From the IMG/VR virus record IMGVR_UViG_3300028595_000036, positions 1 to 35,464 of that record: a stretch of 35,464 bases of DNA; one strand, 5' to 3'. The translations under genes and the position numbers were made by a program. Positions within the stretch are counted from its first letter, which is position 1. Every line of letters begins with the position of its first letter. The notes beneath the pieces are model-generated. The model saw nothing but the letters and a program-made list of their open reading frames with translations. It was not told where the DNA came from and made no database searches. The stretch is from a virus. Shown here one piece after another: positions 14,683 through 20,515 of the stretch.

Positions 14683-14882
14683 TAGTATATATTGAAAAAT
14701 CGCAAGAAGAGTTTCTTGCGTCAGACTTAGATGGGGAATTCCATAAAAGACTTTCCCATGATATTGTGCAGGATTTATTGTCAGATGAACAATACAATAT
14801 TTTTGTTATTCGTGGTTTTAAGGGATTTTTTAGTGTCAATGATGACAAATTGGAGGTAGCATGTCAGAAAAAGAAAAAGTAA
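14679..14882 (+). CDS. Unknown small protein
   Basis: 67 residues from GTG at 14679, which overlaps the previous stop (GTGA); GAAGGGG lies six bases upstream. The sequence is acidic in the middle (SDLDGEFHKRLSHDIVQDLL) and ends in a lysine run that overlaps the next start. No domain recognised. Translational coupling with both neighbours is likely. Confidence 0.6.
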   Translation: MIVYIEKSQEEFLASDLDGEFHKRLSHDIVQDLLSDEQYNIFVIRGFKGFFSVNDDKLEVACQKKKK

Positions 14883-15073
14883 TTAAATTGCTTTTATGGG
14901 GAGGAGACAATTCAGATGATATTGCATTCAAACTTCCAGTAGCCGTTAATCAAGCATTGCTTTTCATGACTAATGGTGCAGTTGGTGTTGGTAAGTTGGA
15001 TGAAGATCTTTTAGAATCAGTTTTCAATGACAAGAAGGAAGTTGGAAAGCAGTTATGGTTCCCAGAGATGTAA
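14861..15073 (+). CDS. Unknown small protein
   Basis: 70 residues; ATG at 14861 with TTGGAGG six bases upstream. It overlaps the previous gene by 22 bp in another frame. It contains a hydrophobic stretch (PVAVNQALLFMTNGAVGVG) that is too short and polar to call a membrane helix with confidence. No family recognised. Confidence 0.6.
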   Translation: MSEKEKVIKLLLWGGDNSDDIAFKLPVAVNQALLFMTNGAVGVGKLDEDLLESVFNDKKEVGKQLWFPEM

Positions 15074-15261
15074 AGATGGTTTTATGGGATAAGCTAACAA
15101 ACCAAGGTGGTAGTTGGCTTTTGGAAACTAAAGATGCTTCATGCACGTTTGATTCCTATAGGCAATTGTGTTTTACTACAAAAGCAAGATTGTCCAATGG
15201 AACAAATCTTTTAGCAGAAGCATACAAAATAATGGAAAATATTTTTAAGGAGAATAATTAA
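15055..15261 (+). CDS. Unknown small protein
   Basis: 68 residues from ATG at 15055 with GGAAAG upstream; an internal ATG at 15076 is an alternative start. The composition is ordinary, with Trp residues (MVLWDKL, GGSWLLE) and a helical end (LLAEAYKIMENIFKENN). It overlaps both neighbours (TAATG at the end). No family recognised. Confidence 0.55.
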   Translation: MVPRDVKMVLWDKLTNQGGSWLLETKDASCTFDSYRQLCFTTKARLSNGTNLLAEAYKIMENIFKENN

Positions 15262-15404
15262 TGAAAGAAGTTTATGATGAATCATGGATGTGTAAAGGTT
15301 GCGGAGAGGTTTATGATATTCCATCTAGTGAATCAGATGAATACTCTTGTCCTGTTTGTGGCTCTACCTCTGTTGAGTATATTCAAGTGATTAATAGGGA
15401 TTAG
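15261..15404 (+). CDS. Small zinc-ribbon protein
   Basis: 47 residues; ATG at 15261 overlaps the previous stop, with AAGGAG eight bases upstream. C11-x2-C14 and C30-x2-C33 (CKGCG ... CPVCG) form a complete rubredoxin-like zinc ribbon covering nearly the whole protein. Such mini zinc ribbons are common in phage operons, where they may bind nucleic acid or a partner. It is the last gene before the tRNA cluster. Confidence 0.75.
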   Translation: MKEVYDESWMCKGCGEVYDIPSSESDEYSCPVCGSTSVEYIQVINRD

Positions 15405-15410
15405 TTCTTT

Positions 15411-15483
15411 ATTGGAGTGGTCTAGTGTGTAGGCCACGTGCGTTTGTAGCACGGGATCGTGGGTTCGATTCCCACCTCCGCTA
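15411..15483 (+). tRNA. tRNA-Gln(UUG)
   Basis: Anticodon arm CGTGC-GTTTGTA-GCACG gives anticodon TTG. T arm GTGGG-TTCGATT-CCCAC is perfect. The acceptor stem ATTGGAG/CTCCGCT has one mismatch at the second pair. Position 37 is T, unusual. No CCA is encoded. Confidence 0.8.
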
Positions 15484-15548
15484 TAATCACCCTTTCAGGC
15501 GAGTAGGTAAGTTATAGGCAGACCTATACAGCCATGACGGGGTTAATT
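15484..15548 (+). other. Short structured spacer between tRNAs, possibly a degenerate tRNA
   Basis: Contains TATAGG-CAGA-CCTATA and a GGCGAGTAGGTAAGT segment like a D loop, but no normal T arm. It is not a functional tRNA by eye; it could be a decayed one. Confidence 0.3.
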
Positions 15549-15633
15549 GGAAGGTTGCCTGAGCGGCTAAAGGAGGGGATTGCTAATCCTTGGGTATGCA
15601 AGTGCCCCGTGGGTTCGAGTCCCACACCTTCCG
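15549..15633 (+). tRNA. tRNA-Ser(GCU)
   Basis: Acceptor GGAAGGT/ACCTTCC, discriminator G, anticodon loop TTGCTAA, long variable arm typical of class II tRNA-Ser, T arm GTGGG-TTCGAGT-CCCAC. Confidence 0.92.
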
Positions 15634-15639
15634 TTTTTT

Positions 15640-15712
15640 GCACCGATAGCTCAATTGGTAGAGCTACCGACTTGTAATCGGTAGGTTAAGGGTTCGATTC
15701 CCTTTTGGTGCT
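15640..15712 (+). tRNA. tRNA-Thr(UGU)
   Basis: Acceptor GCACCGA/TTGGTGC, D arm GCTC...GAGC, anticodon stem ACCGA-CTTGTAA-TCGGT with anticodon TGT, T arm AAGGG-TTCGATT-CCCTT. Confidence 0.92.
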
Positions 15713-15717
15713 TTTTT

Positions 15718-15790
15718 AGTGGGGTAGAAAAGAGGTTAATTTGCTTGGTTCATATCCAAGAGATCGTGGGTTCGACTCCCACCCCCACCA
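15718..15790 (+). tRNA. tRNA with CAU anticodon (Met, or Ile2 if modified)
   Basis: Anticodon arm CTTGG-TTCATAT-CCAAG, T arm GTGGG-TTCGACT-CCCAC, acceptor AGTGGGG against CCCCACC with an A-C mismatch at the first pair and discriminator A. The D stem is weak. The first-pair mismatch is reminiscent of initiator tRNA. Confidence 0.82.
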
Positions 15791-15793
15791 TAG

Positions 15794-15813
15794 TCCTAAA
15801 ATATTTTTTAGGA
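15794..15813 (+). terminator. Hairpin after the tRNA cluster
   Basis: TCCTAAA / TTTAGGA stem, followed by TTTCATC. Weak T-run. Confidence 0.5.
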
Positions 15814-15828
15814 TTTCATCATAAGTGT

Positions 15829-15857
15829 TGATTTTTTTCCAGTATCATGTTAGAATG
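15829..15857 (+). promoter_or_regulatory. Sigma-70-type promoter for the gene at 15911
   Basis: TTGATT, 17 bp, TAGAAT. The leader holds the hairpin AGAGAA-GTTT-TTCTCT (about 15871-15887). Confidence 0.65.
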
Positions 15858-15910
15858 GCAGTGAGGCTGAGAGAAGTTTTTCTCTTGGTACTAAAACTGG
15901 AGGAAAAGAT

Positions 15911-16237
15911 ATGATTTTTTTTAATTTCATGAAAACACCTGTGATGTTGAATGATGGTAGTGTTTTTCCATCTAATGGAGAAACACTAGAACTGAGAATT
16001 AATTCTCATAATGTGATTAGAAAAACAAATTCTTTAATCACCTTCTTTGAAGAAGACTTTAATATTAGAGGATTACCAGAGAAGCGGTTTGGGACCTACT
16101 ACATAGTGCCAAATGAAATTAGGATGATGGCAAAGCTTAGTGGAAGAAAAGATTTTGTTTCTCCAGCCTTAAATCATCCAGATGTGGTAAAGGACAAAGA
16201 AGGAAATGTAATCTCTGTTCCTGGGTTTGTTCGTTGA
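15911..16237 (+). CDS. Unknown protein
   Basis: 108 residues; ATG at 15911 with GGAGG eight bases upstream. The sequence looks like a soluble beta-rich domain (LNDGSVFPSNGETLELRI, KRFGTYYIVPNEIRMMAKL) ending NHPDVVKDKEGNVISVPGF. The pattern 'LN-HPDV...G...VPGF' feels like a phage or archaeal conserved family but I cannot name it. It is a monocistronic unit with its own promoter and a strong terminator (16327-16384). Confidence 0.7.
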   Translation: MIFFNFMKTPVMLNDGSVFPSNGETLELRINSHNVIRKTNSLITFFEEDFNIRGLPEKRFGTYYIVPNEIRMMAKLSGRKDFVSPALNHPDVVKDKEGNVISVPGFVR

Positions 16238-16326
16238 TTTTTGTTGTAAACATATTTTTCAGATATATGCCATTTTTCCAAAATTTTGACATTGTATGTT
16301 TACAATACAAATTTTATTATTTTTTA

Positions 16327-16384
16327 TGCACCGAGACAAAAAGATCATCCTCCTTAAAAATTATTATGTCTCGGTGCACTTTTT
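16327..16384 (+). terminator. Strong terminator hairpin with a CCTCCTT loop
   Basis: TGCACCGAGACA pairs perfectly with TGTCTCGGTGCA (12 bp), followed by CTTTTTG. The 28-base loop contains CCTCCTT, complementary to Shine-Dalgarno sequences. About 90 bp separate it from the stop of the preceding gene. The stretch 16385-16581 that follows is AT-rich with no gene seen. Confidence 0.8.
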
Positions 16385-16581
16385 GTATATAAAAATATAT
16401 TTACATGGTATTTTATAGCAATTTTAAGATTTTCACTTAATTTTGTCATAATTTGAACATTTCCCACTTATTTGTCTTAAAAAACACTTTTTGGAATTTT
16501 TTAATTTTCATACATTAAAGATAATATGGTTACAGTTTCCTAAAATCATTGAACCTAACCAATTATTTTTAAGAAGGCTCC

Positions 16582-16866
16582 TTAGAATAGCTCTTCTTCA
16601 TCATCTTGTTCTAGCCAATTTTGAAAATCTTCTACAGATTGCAACCATTTATTATACAATAGAAAAGCATCAGTAGAATCCATTGAGAGCATTTTCTTTC
16701 TTCTAGCCTCCTCATATTCTACATGAGAGGTCCCATCCTCATTATCATTAATCTCTATTTCTGTAACATCGGATAAAATAATAAGCGTTCCTTTTGTTCT
16801 TCTTGCCCCATGTGCAGTCACTAATACAACATTGTTTGTAATAAATTCAATTTGTTTTCCCTTCAT
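16582..16866 (-). CDS. Unknown acidic protein on the opposite strand
   Basis: 94 residues; ATG at 16866 with AAGGAG five to six bases upstream and a sigma-70-type promoter at 16887-16915. Residues 1-50 look like a small beta barrel (KQIEFITNNVVLVTAHGARRTKGTLIILSDV), the last 20 are very acidic (NWLEQDDEEELF). It is alone on the minus strand inside a rightward region, an arrangement typical of a regulator or moron gene. The promoter matches those of the antirepressor and the cassette array. Confidence 0.7.
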   Translation of the reverse strand: MKGKQIEFITNNVVLVTAHGARRTKGTLIILSDVTEIEINDNEDGTSHVEYEEARRKKMLSMDSTDAFLLYNKWLQSVEDFQNWLEQDDEEELF

Positions 16867-16886
16867 CTGATCTCCTTAGGAAAAGA

Positions 16887-16915
16887 AAAGTATCATAATA
16901 TTAAAAGAAAGTCAA
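16887..16915 (-). promoter_or_regulatory. Sigma-70-type promoter for the gene at 16582
   Basis: Minus strand TTGACT (16915-16910), 17 bp, TACTTT (16892-16887) preceded by TATGA; same module as at 3344 and 8537. Confidence 0.7.
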
Positions 16916-16928
16916 GTGAATTGTCAAA

Positions 16929-17010
16929 ATGACACACCAATTTTCTAATATTTTTCTCATTGTTACTATATGACACACATAAAAATTAGTTTTGTATCTT
17001 AATGACACAC
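16929..17010 (+). repeat. Three ATGACACAC repeats upstream of a sigma-54 promoter
   Basis: Copies at 16929-16937, 16970-16978 and 17002-17010, spaced 41 and 32 bp, close to four and three helical turns. The first is part of a TGTCA-AAA-TGACA palindrome. Placement about 75-155 bp upstream of the predicted start fits binding sites for a sigma-54 activator. Confidence 0.7.
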
Positions 17011-17056
17011 TACATAATAATTTCCATTTCTTCTATCATTACAGCCTATGTAGAAA

Positions 17057-17073
17057 TTGGCACGCTGATTGCA
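17057..17073 (+). promoter_or_regulatory. Consensus sigma-54 promoter for hsp20
   Basis: TTGGCACG-N4-TTGCA: GG and GC are exactly 12 bases apart, as the -24/-12 elements require. The predicted start is near 17084, 26 bp before the hsp20 ATG. No similar site was found elsewhere in the window. Confidence 0.85.
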
Positions 17074-17109
17074 ATACAGAGAGAAAGATTAAAATTAAAG
17101 GAGTTTGTT

Positions 17110-17484
17110 ATGGCAAAAAATGATTTTAGTACGGAGTTTTTATTGGATGCTTTATTTGGAGATGTTACTATGAGTAGTGGGCATAATGCTGATGTGTTGG
17201 AAAATGATAGTTCCTACACAATCATACAAGACATGCCTGGGGTGAAAAAGGAAGATGTAGACATCAAATTAGAAAGTGGTGTTCTACATGTGGTTGGTGA
17301 ACGTACCAGAGATGATAAGGATCTTCTAATTAAAGGTTCTAGGAAAATGAAATTCACATCAAACTTTAGATTGCCTAGAGATGTAGATACTTCTAGTATT
17401 TCTGCTAATCTTGAAGACGGTGTGCTTAGTATTGTCATTCTAAAGGATGAAGAAAAAGCACCTAAAAAAATTGAAATTAAATAA
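17110..17484 (+). CDS. hsp20: Small heat shock protein, Hsp20/alpha-crystallin family
   Basis: 124 residues from ATG at 17110 with AAAGGAG eight bases upstream. The alpha-crystallin domain runs from about residue 28 (ADVLENDSSYTIIQDMPGVKKED) to DGVLSIVILKDE near 110, with the conserved G-x-L-x-I/V strand. The C-terminus ends KKIEIK, containing an I-x-I motif used for oligomer assembly. The family holds unfolded proteins in a refoldable state. Phage copies are known, mainly in cyanophages, but here the gene is under a consensus sigma-54 promoter with three upstream repeats. It is followed by a strong terminator, so it is a single-gene unit. Confidence 0.92.
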   Translation: MAKNDFSTEFLLDALFGDVTMSSGHNADVLENDSSYTIIQDMPGVKKEDVDIKLESGVLHVVGERTRDDKDLLIKGSRKMKFTSNFRLPRDVDTSSISANLEDGVLSIVILKDEEKAPKKIEIK

Positions 17485-17499
17485 AGGAGGAAGATTTTA

Positions 17500-17530
17500 G
17501 CCGTTAAGTTTGTTCTTAACGGCCTTTTTT
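17500..17530 (+). terminator. Terminator after hsp20
   Basis: GCCGTTAAG / CTTAACGGC stem, TTTGTT-type loop, then CTTTTTT. The T-run is one base from the -35 of the next sigma-28-type promoter. Confidence 0.92.
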
Positions 17531-17531
17531 C

Positions 17532-17559
17532 TAAAGTTTTGTCCATACCATGCCGATAA
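17532..17559 (+). promoter_or_regulatory. Sigma-28-type promoter for the gene at 17579
   Basis: TAAAGTTT (17532-17539), 12-base spacer, GCCGATAA (17552-17559). Confidence 0.82.
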
Positions 17560-17578
17560 TTAAAGCATGGAGGTTCTA

Positions 17579-17887
17579 ATGGACAAAAAACAACTAACGA
17601 AAGATCTAAATTTTCTTCTCTCAGTTTCAAATCAAATAGACATTGCTATTAATTTTGGCTTTTCTCTTGAGTGTGGAATGTTAGATACATTTAGTAGACT
17701 ATATGATAAATATATCGACGAACTAGCAAGTAAGTACAACCTTTTTGACGGATTTTTTCAATGGTTTATTTTTGAAAATGACTTTGGAAAAGATCAATTG
17801 TCAATCATAATTGATGGTAAGGAATACTTAATTGATTCAATCAAATCATTTGTAGATCTATCAGAACAGATTTCTAATACCCCATAA
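17579..17887 (+). CDS. Unknown protein
   Basis: 102 residues; ATG at 17579 with GGAGG five bases upstream (an ATG at 17567 lacks one). It is probably helical, with Phe-rich segments (INFGFSLECGML, NLFDGFFQWFIFENDFG) and an acidic C-terminal half. No domain recognised. It is a single gene under a sigma-28-type promoter, between hsp20 and the tmRNA-like RNA. Two palindromes (17877-17919) overlap its 3' end. Confidence 0.65.
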   Translation: MDKKQLTKDLNFLLSVSNQIDIAINFGFSLECGMLDTFSRLYDKYIDELASKYNLFDGFFQWFIFENDFGKDQLSIIIDGKEYLIDSIKSFVDLSEQISNTP

Positions 17888-17919
17888 GGTATAAAATAAT
17901 TATATACCCTATAAGGTAT
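17877..17919. promoter_or_regulatory. Pair of ATACC-N6-GGTAT palindromes, operator-like
   Basis: Palindromes at 17877-17892 and 17904-17919, centres 27 bp apart, with similar spacers (CCATAA, CTATAA). They lie 34 bp upstream of the -35 of the tmRNA-like RNA promoter. They could be an operator or form an RNA hairpin ending the upstream transcript. Confidence 0.5.
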
Positions 17920-17952
17920 TGCATATTTTTTCTAAAAAAATAAAGAATTCAC

Positions 17953-17981
17953 TTGACATTTTTTAATTTTTTTGATATTGT
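17953..17981 (+). promoter_or_regulatory. Sigma-70-type promoter for the tmRNA-like RNA
   Basis: TTGACA (17953-17958), 17 bp, TATTGT (17976-17981). The predicted start is within a few bases of the RNA's 5' GGGG at 17993. Confidence 0.8.
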
Positions 17982-17992
17982 TCTTTTCATAC

Positions 17993-18107
17993 GGGGATGA
18001 AATGGTTTCGACTATATAACCTAAGAGCGAAAGGCCCATGCAGAAGCTCAGTCTATCTATATGGTAGGTGGTTATATAACATTTGGGTTCGACTCCCAAC
18101 ATCTCCA
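17993..18107 (+). ncRNA. 115-nt tmRNA-like RNA without a tag reading frame
   Basis: The 5' end GGGGATGAAATGGTTTCGAC and the 3' end TTGGGTTCGACTCCCAACATCTCCA match the ends of tmRNA. The acceptor stem GGGGATG/CATCTCC is complete, with a G-U at the third pair and discriminator A, the alanine identity set. The T arm TTGGG-TTCGACT-CCCAA is perfect and abuts the acceptor. A 9-bp P2-like stem TATATAACC/GGTTATATA (18013-18021, 18070-18078) closes a 48-nt insert with GAGC/GCTC and CTATC/GGTAG hairpins. Normal tmRNA is about 350 nt with pseudoknots and a tag ORF ending in Ala-Ala; none of that fits here. CCA is not encoded. It is co-oriented with the following genes, with no terminator after it. Confidence 0.8.
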
Positions 18108-18136
18108 TACAACATAAGGATTTAGGAGGTAATAGT

Positions 18137-18313
18137 ATGTTGTGTTATGCAGATAAAACATTTTGTCCTTTTCATGAAGAATGCACTAAGGGAAAAGAAT
18201 GTAGACTTGCATTGACAGAAGAAGTTAAAGCGAATGCAGATAAATGGTGGGGAGCTAAAGATGCTACAATAGCAGTCTATCTGGATAGACCGGTTTGTTT
18301 TTCAAAAAATTAA
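18137..18313 (+). CDS. Small cysteine-rich protein
   Basis: 58 residues; ATG at 18137 with AGGAGG seven bases upstream, 30 bp after the tmRNA-like RNA. The N-terminus has C3, C10, H13, C16 and C22 (CYADKTFCPFHEECTKGKEC), a likely metal-binding knot seen in other small phage proteins. The rest is helical and acidic, with a WWG motif. It probably shares the transcript of the tmRNA-like RNA. Confidence 0.7.
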   Translation: MLCYADKTFCPFHEECTKGKECRLALTEEVKANADKWWGAKDATIAVYLDRPVCFSKN

Positions 18314-18325
18314 AGGAGATAAAAA

Positions 18326-18526
18326 ATGACTATAATTTTAAGATCAGAAGATGATTATGATGATGATGGGCAAGTAATTGAACATAGATTAGAAGGAAAT
18401 GAATTACTTAGAAGTGATCTGGTTAAGCAATTTCTTAGATTCCTTAATGCGAATGAATATGTTTTCACTAAAAAGTCAATTAAAAGAGACATGGAAGATT
18501 TTGAAGGCTTTTTTCAAAAAGACTAA
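18326..18526 (+). CDS. Unknown small acidic protein
   Basis: 66 residues; ATG at 18326 with AAAGGAG seven bases upstream. Acidic N-terminus (SEDDYDDDGQ), then a helical domain (LLRSDLVKQFLRFLNANEYVFTKKSI). No family recognised. Second gene of the unit starting at 18137. Confidence 0.65.
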   Translation: MTIILRSEDDYDDDGQVIEHRLEGNELLRSDLVKQFLRFLNANEYVFTKKSIKRDMEDFEGFFQKD

Positions 18527-18531
18527 TTTGC

Positions 18532-18640
18532 TCATATATTGTCGCCATTGAACGATTTTACATCAAAAGGTGTTTGGATACCACAATGGGGTAAAAGATT
18601 CAATGAGAGTACAATATGAAGAAATGGTGGGATTTTAGAG
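18532..18640. repeat. Dispersed ~109-bp repeat, copy 1
   Basis: Related over its length to 29227-29334. Shared blocks include TCATATATTG, GTGTTTGGATACCA, GGGTAAAAGAT, ACAATATGA and GGGATTTTAG. It fills the 140-bp gap before the gene at 18667 and contains no ORF. Confidence 0.75.
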
Positions 18641-18666
18641 TTAAATATATAATATGAGGTAATAAA

Positions 18667-18939
18667 ATGAGTACATATAGTTATAATAAAGAGGAATTAG
18701 AGGATTTTGCTGATAATATTAAATGTTCTATTTTGCAAGATGTAGCAAAAGAATTTGATATTGATCATAAAAAATTAGCGATGTATTCTGCAAATACATC
18801 TATAATGCTTTTCAAGCGTAGTAGATTTAAAGCAATATTTGAAAAGTTTTTGCCAAAGTTAGAATTCTCAAAGGATTCATTTAATATAAAAGTAATTAAA
18901 TCCGATAATGTGGTTTATAAAACAGAAGAGGAAGAATAA
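18667..18939 (+). CDS. Unknown protein
   Basis: 90 residues; ATG at 18667, with GAGG upstream in TATGAGGTAATAAA. Helical, charged, ending in EEEE. No domain recognised. It heads a run of closely packed small genes (18667-20426) that are probably co-transcribed. Confidence 0.65.
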   Translation: MSTYSYNKEELEDFADNIKCSILQDVAKEFDIDHKKLAMYSANTSIMLFKRSRFKAIFEKFLPKLEFSKDSFNIKVIKSDNVVYKTEEEE

Positions 18940-18942
18940 AAA

Positions 18943-19218
18943 ATGATAAGTGGGATTTGGGATAATAAGTATATGCAGGAATTAGGTATTTTTGATCATT
19001 GTCAGGAGATTCTTGTGTTGCATGACGAGTTAAGGGTTAAGAAAGTCAGACAAACAGCATTTCCCTCTTCATACAACGATACTACAGCTATAGAAGAGAC
19101 TTTAGAGAGAGAAATGATGGATTTATTTTTGATTTTGGAGAAGTGGTCCGTAGGAAGATCAAAAATAAAAGCTGATAGAGTTCAAAAATTTTTAAGTAGA
19201 TCAATGGGAGATAAATAA
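18943..19218 (+). CDS. Unknown protein
   Basis: 91 residues; starts 3 bp after the previous stop, with GAGG in the end of the previous gene as ribosome binding site. The middle (TTAIEETLEREMMDLFLILEKWSVG) looks like a helical bundle with an acidic face. No family recognised. Its end overlaps the start of the zincin gene by one base. Confidence 0.65.
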   Translation: MISGIWDNKYMQELGIFDHCQEILVLHDELRVKKVRQTAFPSSYNDTTAIEETLEREMMDLFLILEKWSVGRSKIKADRVQKFLSRSMGDK

Positions 19219-19535
19219 TGCATCACAAATTTTTGTTGCCAATATTTGACGTTGAAATTGAGATCTATGTTGGAGAAAAAACCTTCAAAAAGTTCAAAAA
19301 GGAATCATCTAAACGTGGGTACGATATAAAAGCAGGAGGTTATTCTGGTTATTCTGCTGGATCTTTGATCTGGCTAAAAAGATTAGATTTCCTAATTTTG
19401 ACTCATGAGATTTCACATGCTACCAATAATATATTGAATTATATCGGGGTGAACGATGAAGAAACTAGAGCGTATACTTTAGAATATATCATGAAAAAAT
19501 CAACTAAGAAATTTTTTAAGATAAAGGAGAAATAA
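19218..19535 (+). CDS. Small zincin-type metallopeptidase-like protein
   Basis: 105 residues. The zinc motif HEISH (H63, E64, H67) is followed by NDEETRAYTLEYI, where E82 or E89 can be the third ligand. This HExxH...E(x)nAY pattern recurs in small phage proteins annotated as putative peptidases. The 60-residue N-terminal part is a short basic alpha/beta segment. A substrate cannot be inferred; it may act on host or phage proteins, or be an inactive zinc protein. It is embedded in the small gene operon. Confidence 0.75.
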   Translation: MHHKFLLPIFDVEIEIYVGEKTFKKFKKESSKRGYDIKAGGYSGYSAGSLIWLKRLDFLILTHEISHATNNILNYIGVNDEETRAYTLEYIMKKSTKKFFKIKEK

Positions 19536-19536
19536 A

Positions 19537-19683
19537 TTGATATCGGTAAAGAACTTAGGATTTAGAGCTAAGTTAAAAAAGAAGACAAAGATGAAGCTAA
19601 TTGATCTTTTAATCAAATTAGATCAAAAGAGAAAGGGAAGAAAATGGAGTTCCAATGGAAGTTATCGAAAATTTTATTCATAG
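19537..19683 (+). CDS. Small very basic protein
   Basis: 48 residues from TTG at 19537 with AAGGAG seven bases upstream, one base after the zincin stop. It is highly basic (FRAKLKKKTKMKL, DQKRKGRKW), compatible with nucleic acid binding. It overlaps the next gene by 29 bp. The strong ribosome binding site and tight packing support it; no homologue is recalled. Confidence 0.55.
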   Translation: MISVKNLGFRAKLKKKTKMKLIDLLIKLDQKRKGRKWSSNGSYRKFYS

Positions 19684-19969
19684 TTTTTGTAATAGGACAG
19701 ATACTACTCCAGAAGAAGTGAAAGAATTGTTTTTAAATGGCAATTGCTTCCATTTTGTCACAATCCTTGAGAATGTATTCCCTGGCGGTAAAAGGGTTTA
19801 TGACCCAATAAATATTCATTTCCTGTATGAACATCATGGACATTATTTTGATATCACAGGAGAAGTTTTTGATAATTGTGAGTTCTTTGAGGATTGGGAC
19901 AAGGTAGATACTTTGCTTAGAGATAGATTGATAAAAAATTGTTGTTATCTATTAGATTCAACTAAATAG
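19655..19969 (+). CDS. Conserved phage-type protein of unknown function
   Basis: 104 residues; ATG at 19655 with TGGAG five bases upstream. The segments FLNGNCFHFVTILENVFPGG, INIHFLYEHHGHYFDITGEV form a pattern (NGNC...HF...DITG) I have seen in uncharacterised phage and bacterial proteins. The conserved Cys and His could suggest a papain-like or NlpC-like fold, which is speculative. Confidence 0.65.
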   Translation: MEVIENFIHSFCNRTDTTPEEVKELFLNGNCFHFVTILENVFPGGKRVYDPINIHFLYEHHGHYFDITGEVFDNCEFFEDWDKVDTLLRDRLIKNCCYLLDSTK

Positions 19970-19990
19970 TTATATTAAAAGGAGTTATTA

Positions 19991-20230
19991 ATGAGTGGTG
20001 TAGAATTTAAAACATTTATGGATGGTTTAAGGGACATAACAAAAGAGTTAAGAGGAATCAAAGAGGAGTTGGTCAAGCAAAGAGAGACTGCTGAAAAGAA
20101 TGTAATTCATGGCGTTCTTTGTAGCACAACGCCGGTTGATCTTGATGATAATAAATTGAATGATTCCTACACTACAACTAAAATGAATGTGTATGAACCA
20201 TTAGACGATAATGAAAATGACATGAAATAA
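19991..20230 (+). CDS. Unknown protein with N-terminal coiled coil
   Basis: 79 residues; ATG at 19991 with AAAGGAG eight bases upstream. Residues 5-40 have heptad character (FMDGLRDITKELRGIKEELVKQ), the rest is polar and acidic. No family recognised. Confidence 0.6.
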   Translation: MSGVEFKTFMDGLRDITKELRGIKEELVKQRETAEKNVIHGVLCSTTPVDLDDNKLNDSYTTTKMNVYEPLDDNENDMK

Positions 20231-20249
20231 ATACTTAGGAGGTAAGTAA

Positions 20250-20426
20250 ATGACATATATTTATTATTGTAAGAAATGTGGTAAGGAGATAGAGGTAGAT
20301 CATTCTATTAAGGAGTCTCCTACTATTATTTGTGATGAATGTAAAAATGAGATGAGCATTAAGGTTACTGGTGGGCATGGGTTTATTTTGAAAGGTATTG
20401 GTTGGGCAAGTCAATACCCTACGTGA
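20250..20426 (+). CDS. Small zinc-ribbon (FmdB-like) protein
   Basis: 58 residues; ATG at 20250 with AGGAGG seven bases upstream. C7-x2-C10 and C28-x2-C31 form a zinc ribbon. The end, GGHGFILKGIGWAS, matches the F-x-L-K-G-x-G-W tail of FmdB-like regulatory zinc ribbons. It closes the gene run before the sigma-28-type promoter at 20439. Confidence 0.78.
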   Translation: MTYIYYCKKCGKEIEVDHSIKESPTIICDECKNEMSIKVTGGHGFILKGIGWASQYPT

Positions 20427-20438
20427 GCTACACAAAGC

Positions 20439-20465
20439 TAAAGTTTTTTAAAAAACTGCCGATAT
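20439..20465 (+). promoter_or_regulatory. Sigma-28-type promoter for the ORF6N-type antirepressor
   Basis: TAAAGTTT (20439-20446), 11-base spacer, GCCGATAT (20458-20465). It is nearly identical over ~40 bp to the promoter at 23511. Confidence 0.88.
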
Positions 20466-20515
20466 TATAAGTAATGGATGTTAGACGTCCAAAAATTTAT
20501 ATTATGGAGGTTCTT

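Noticed and set aside
17214-17630. 138-residue minus-strand ORF over hsp20
   Set aside because: Antisense shadow of a clear Hsp20 gene.
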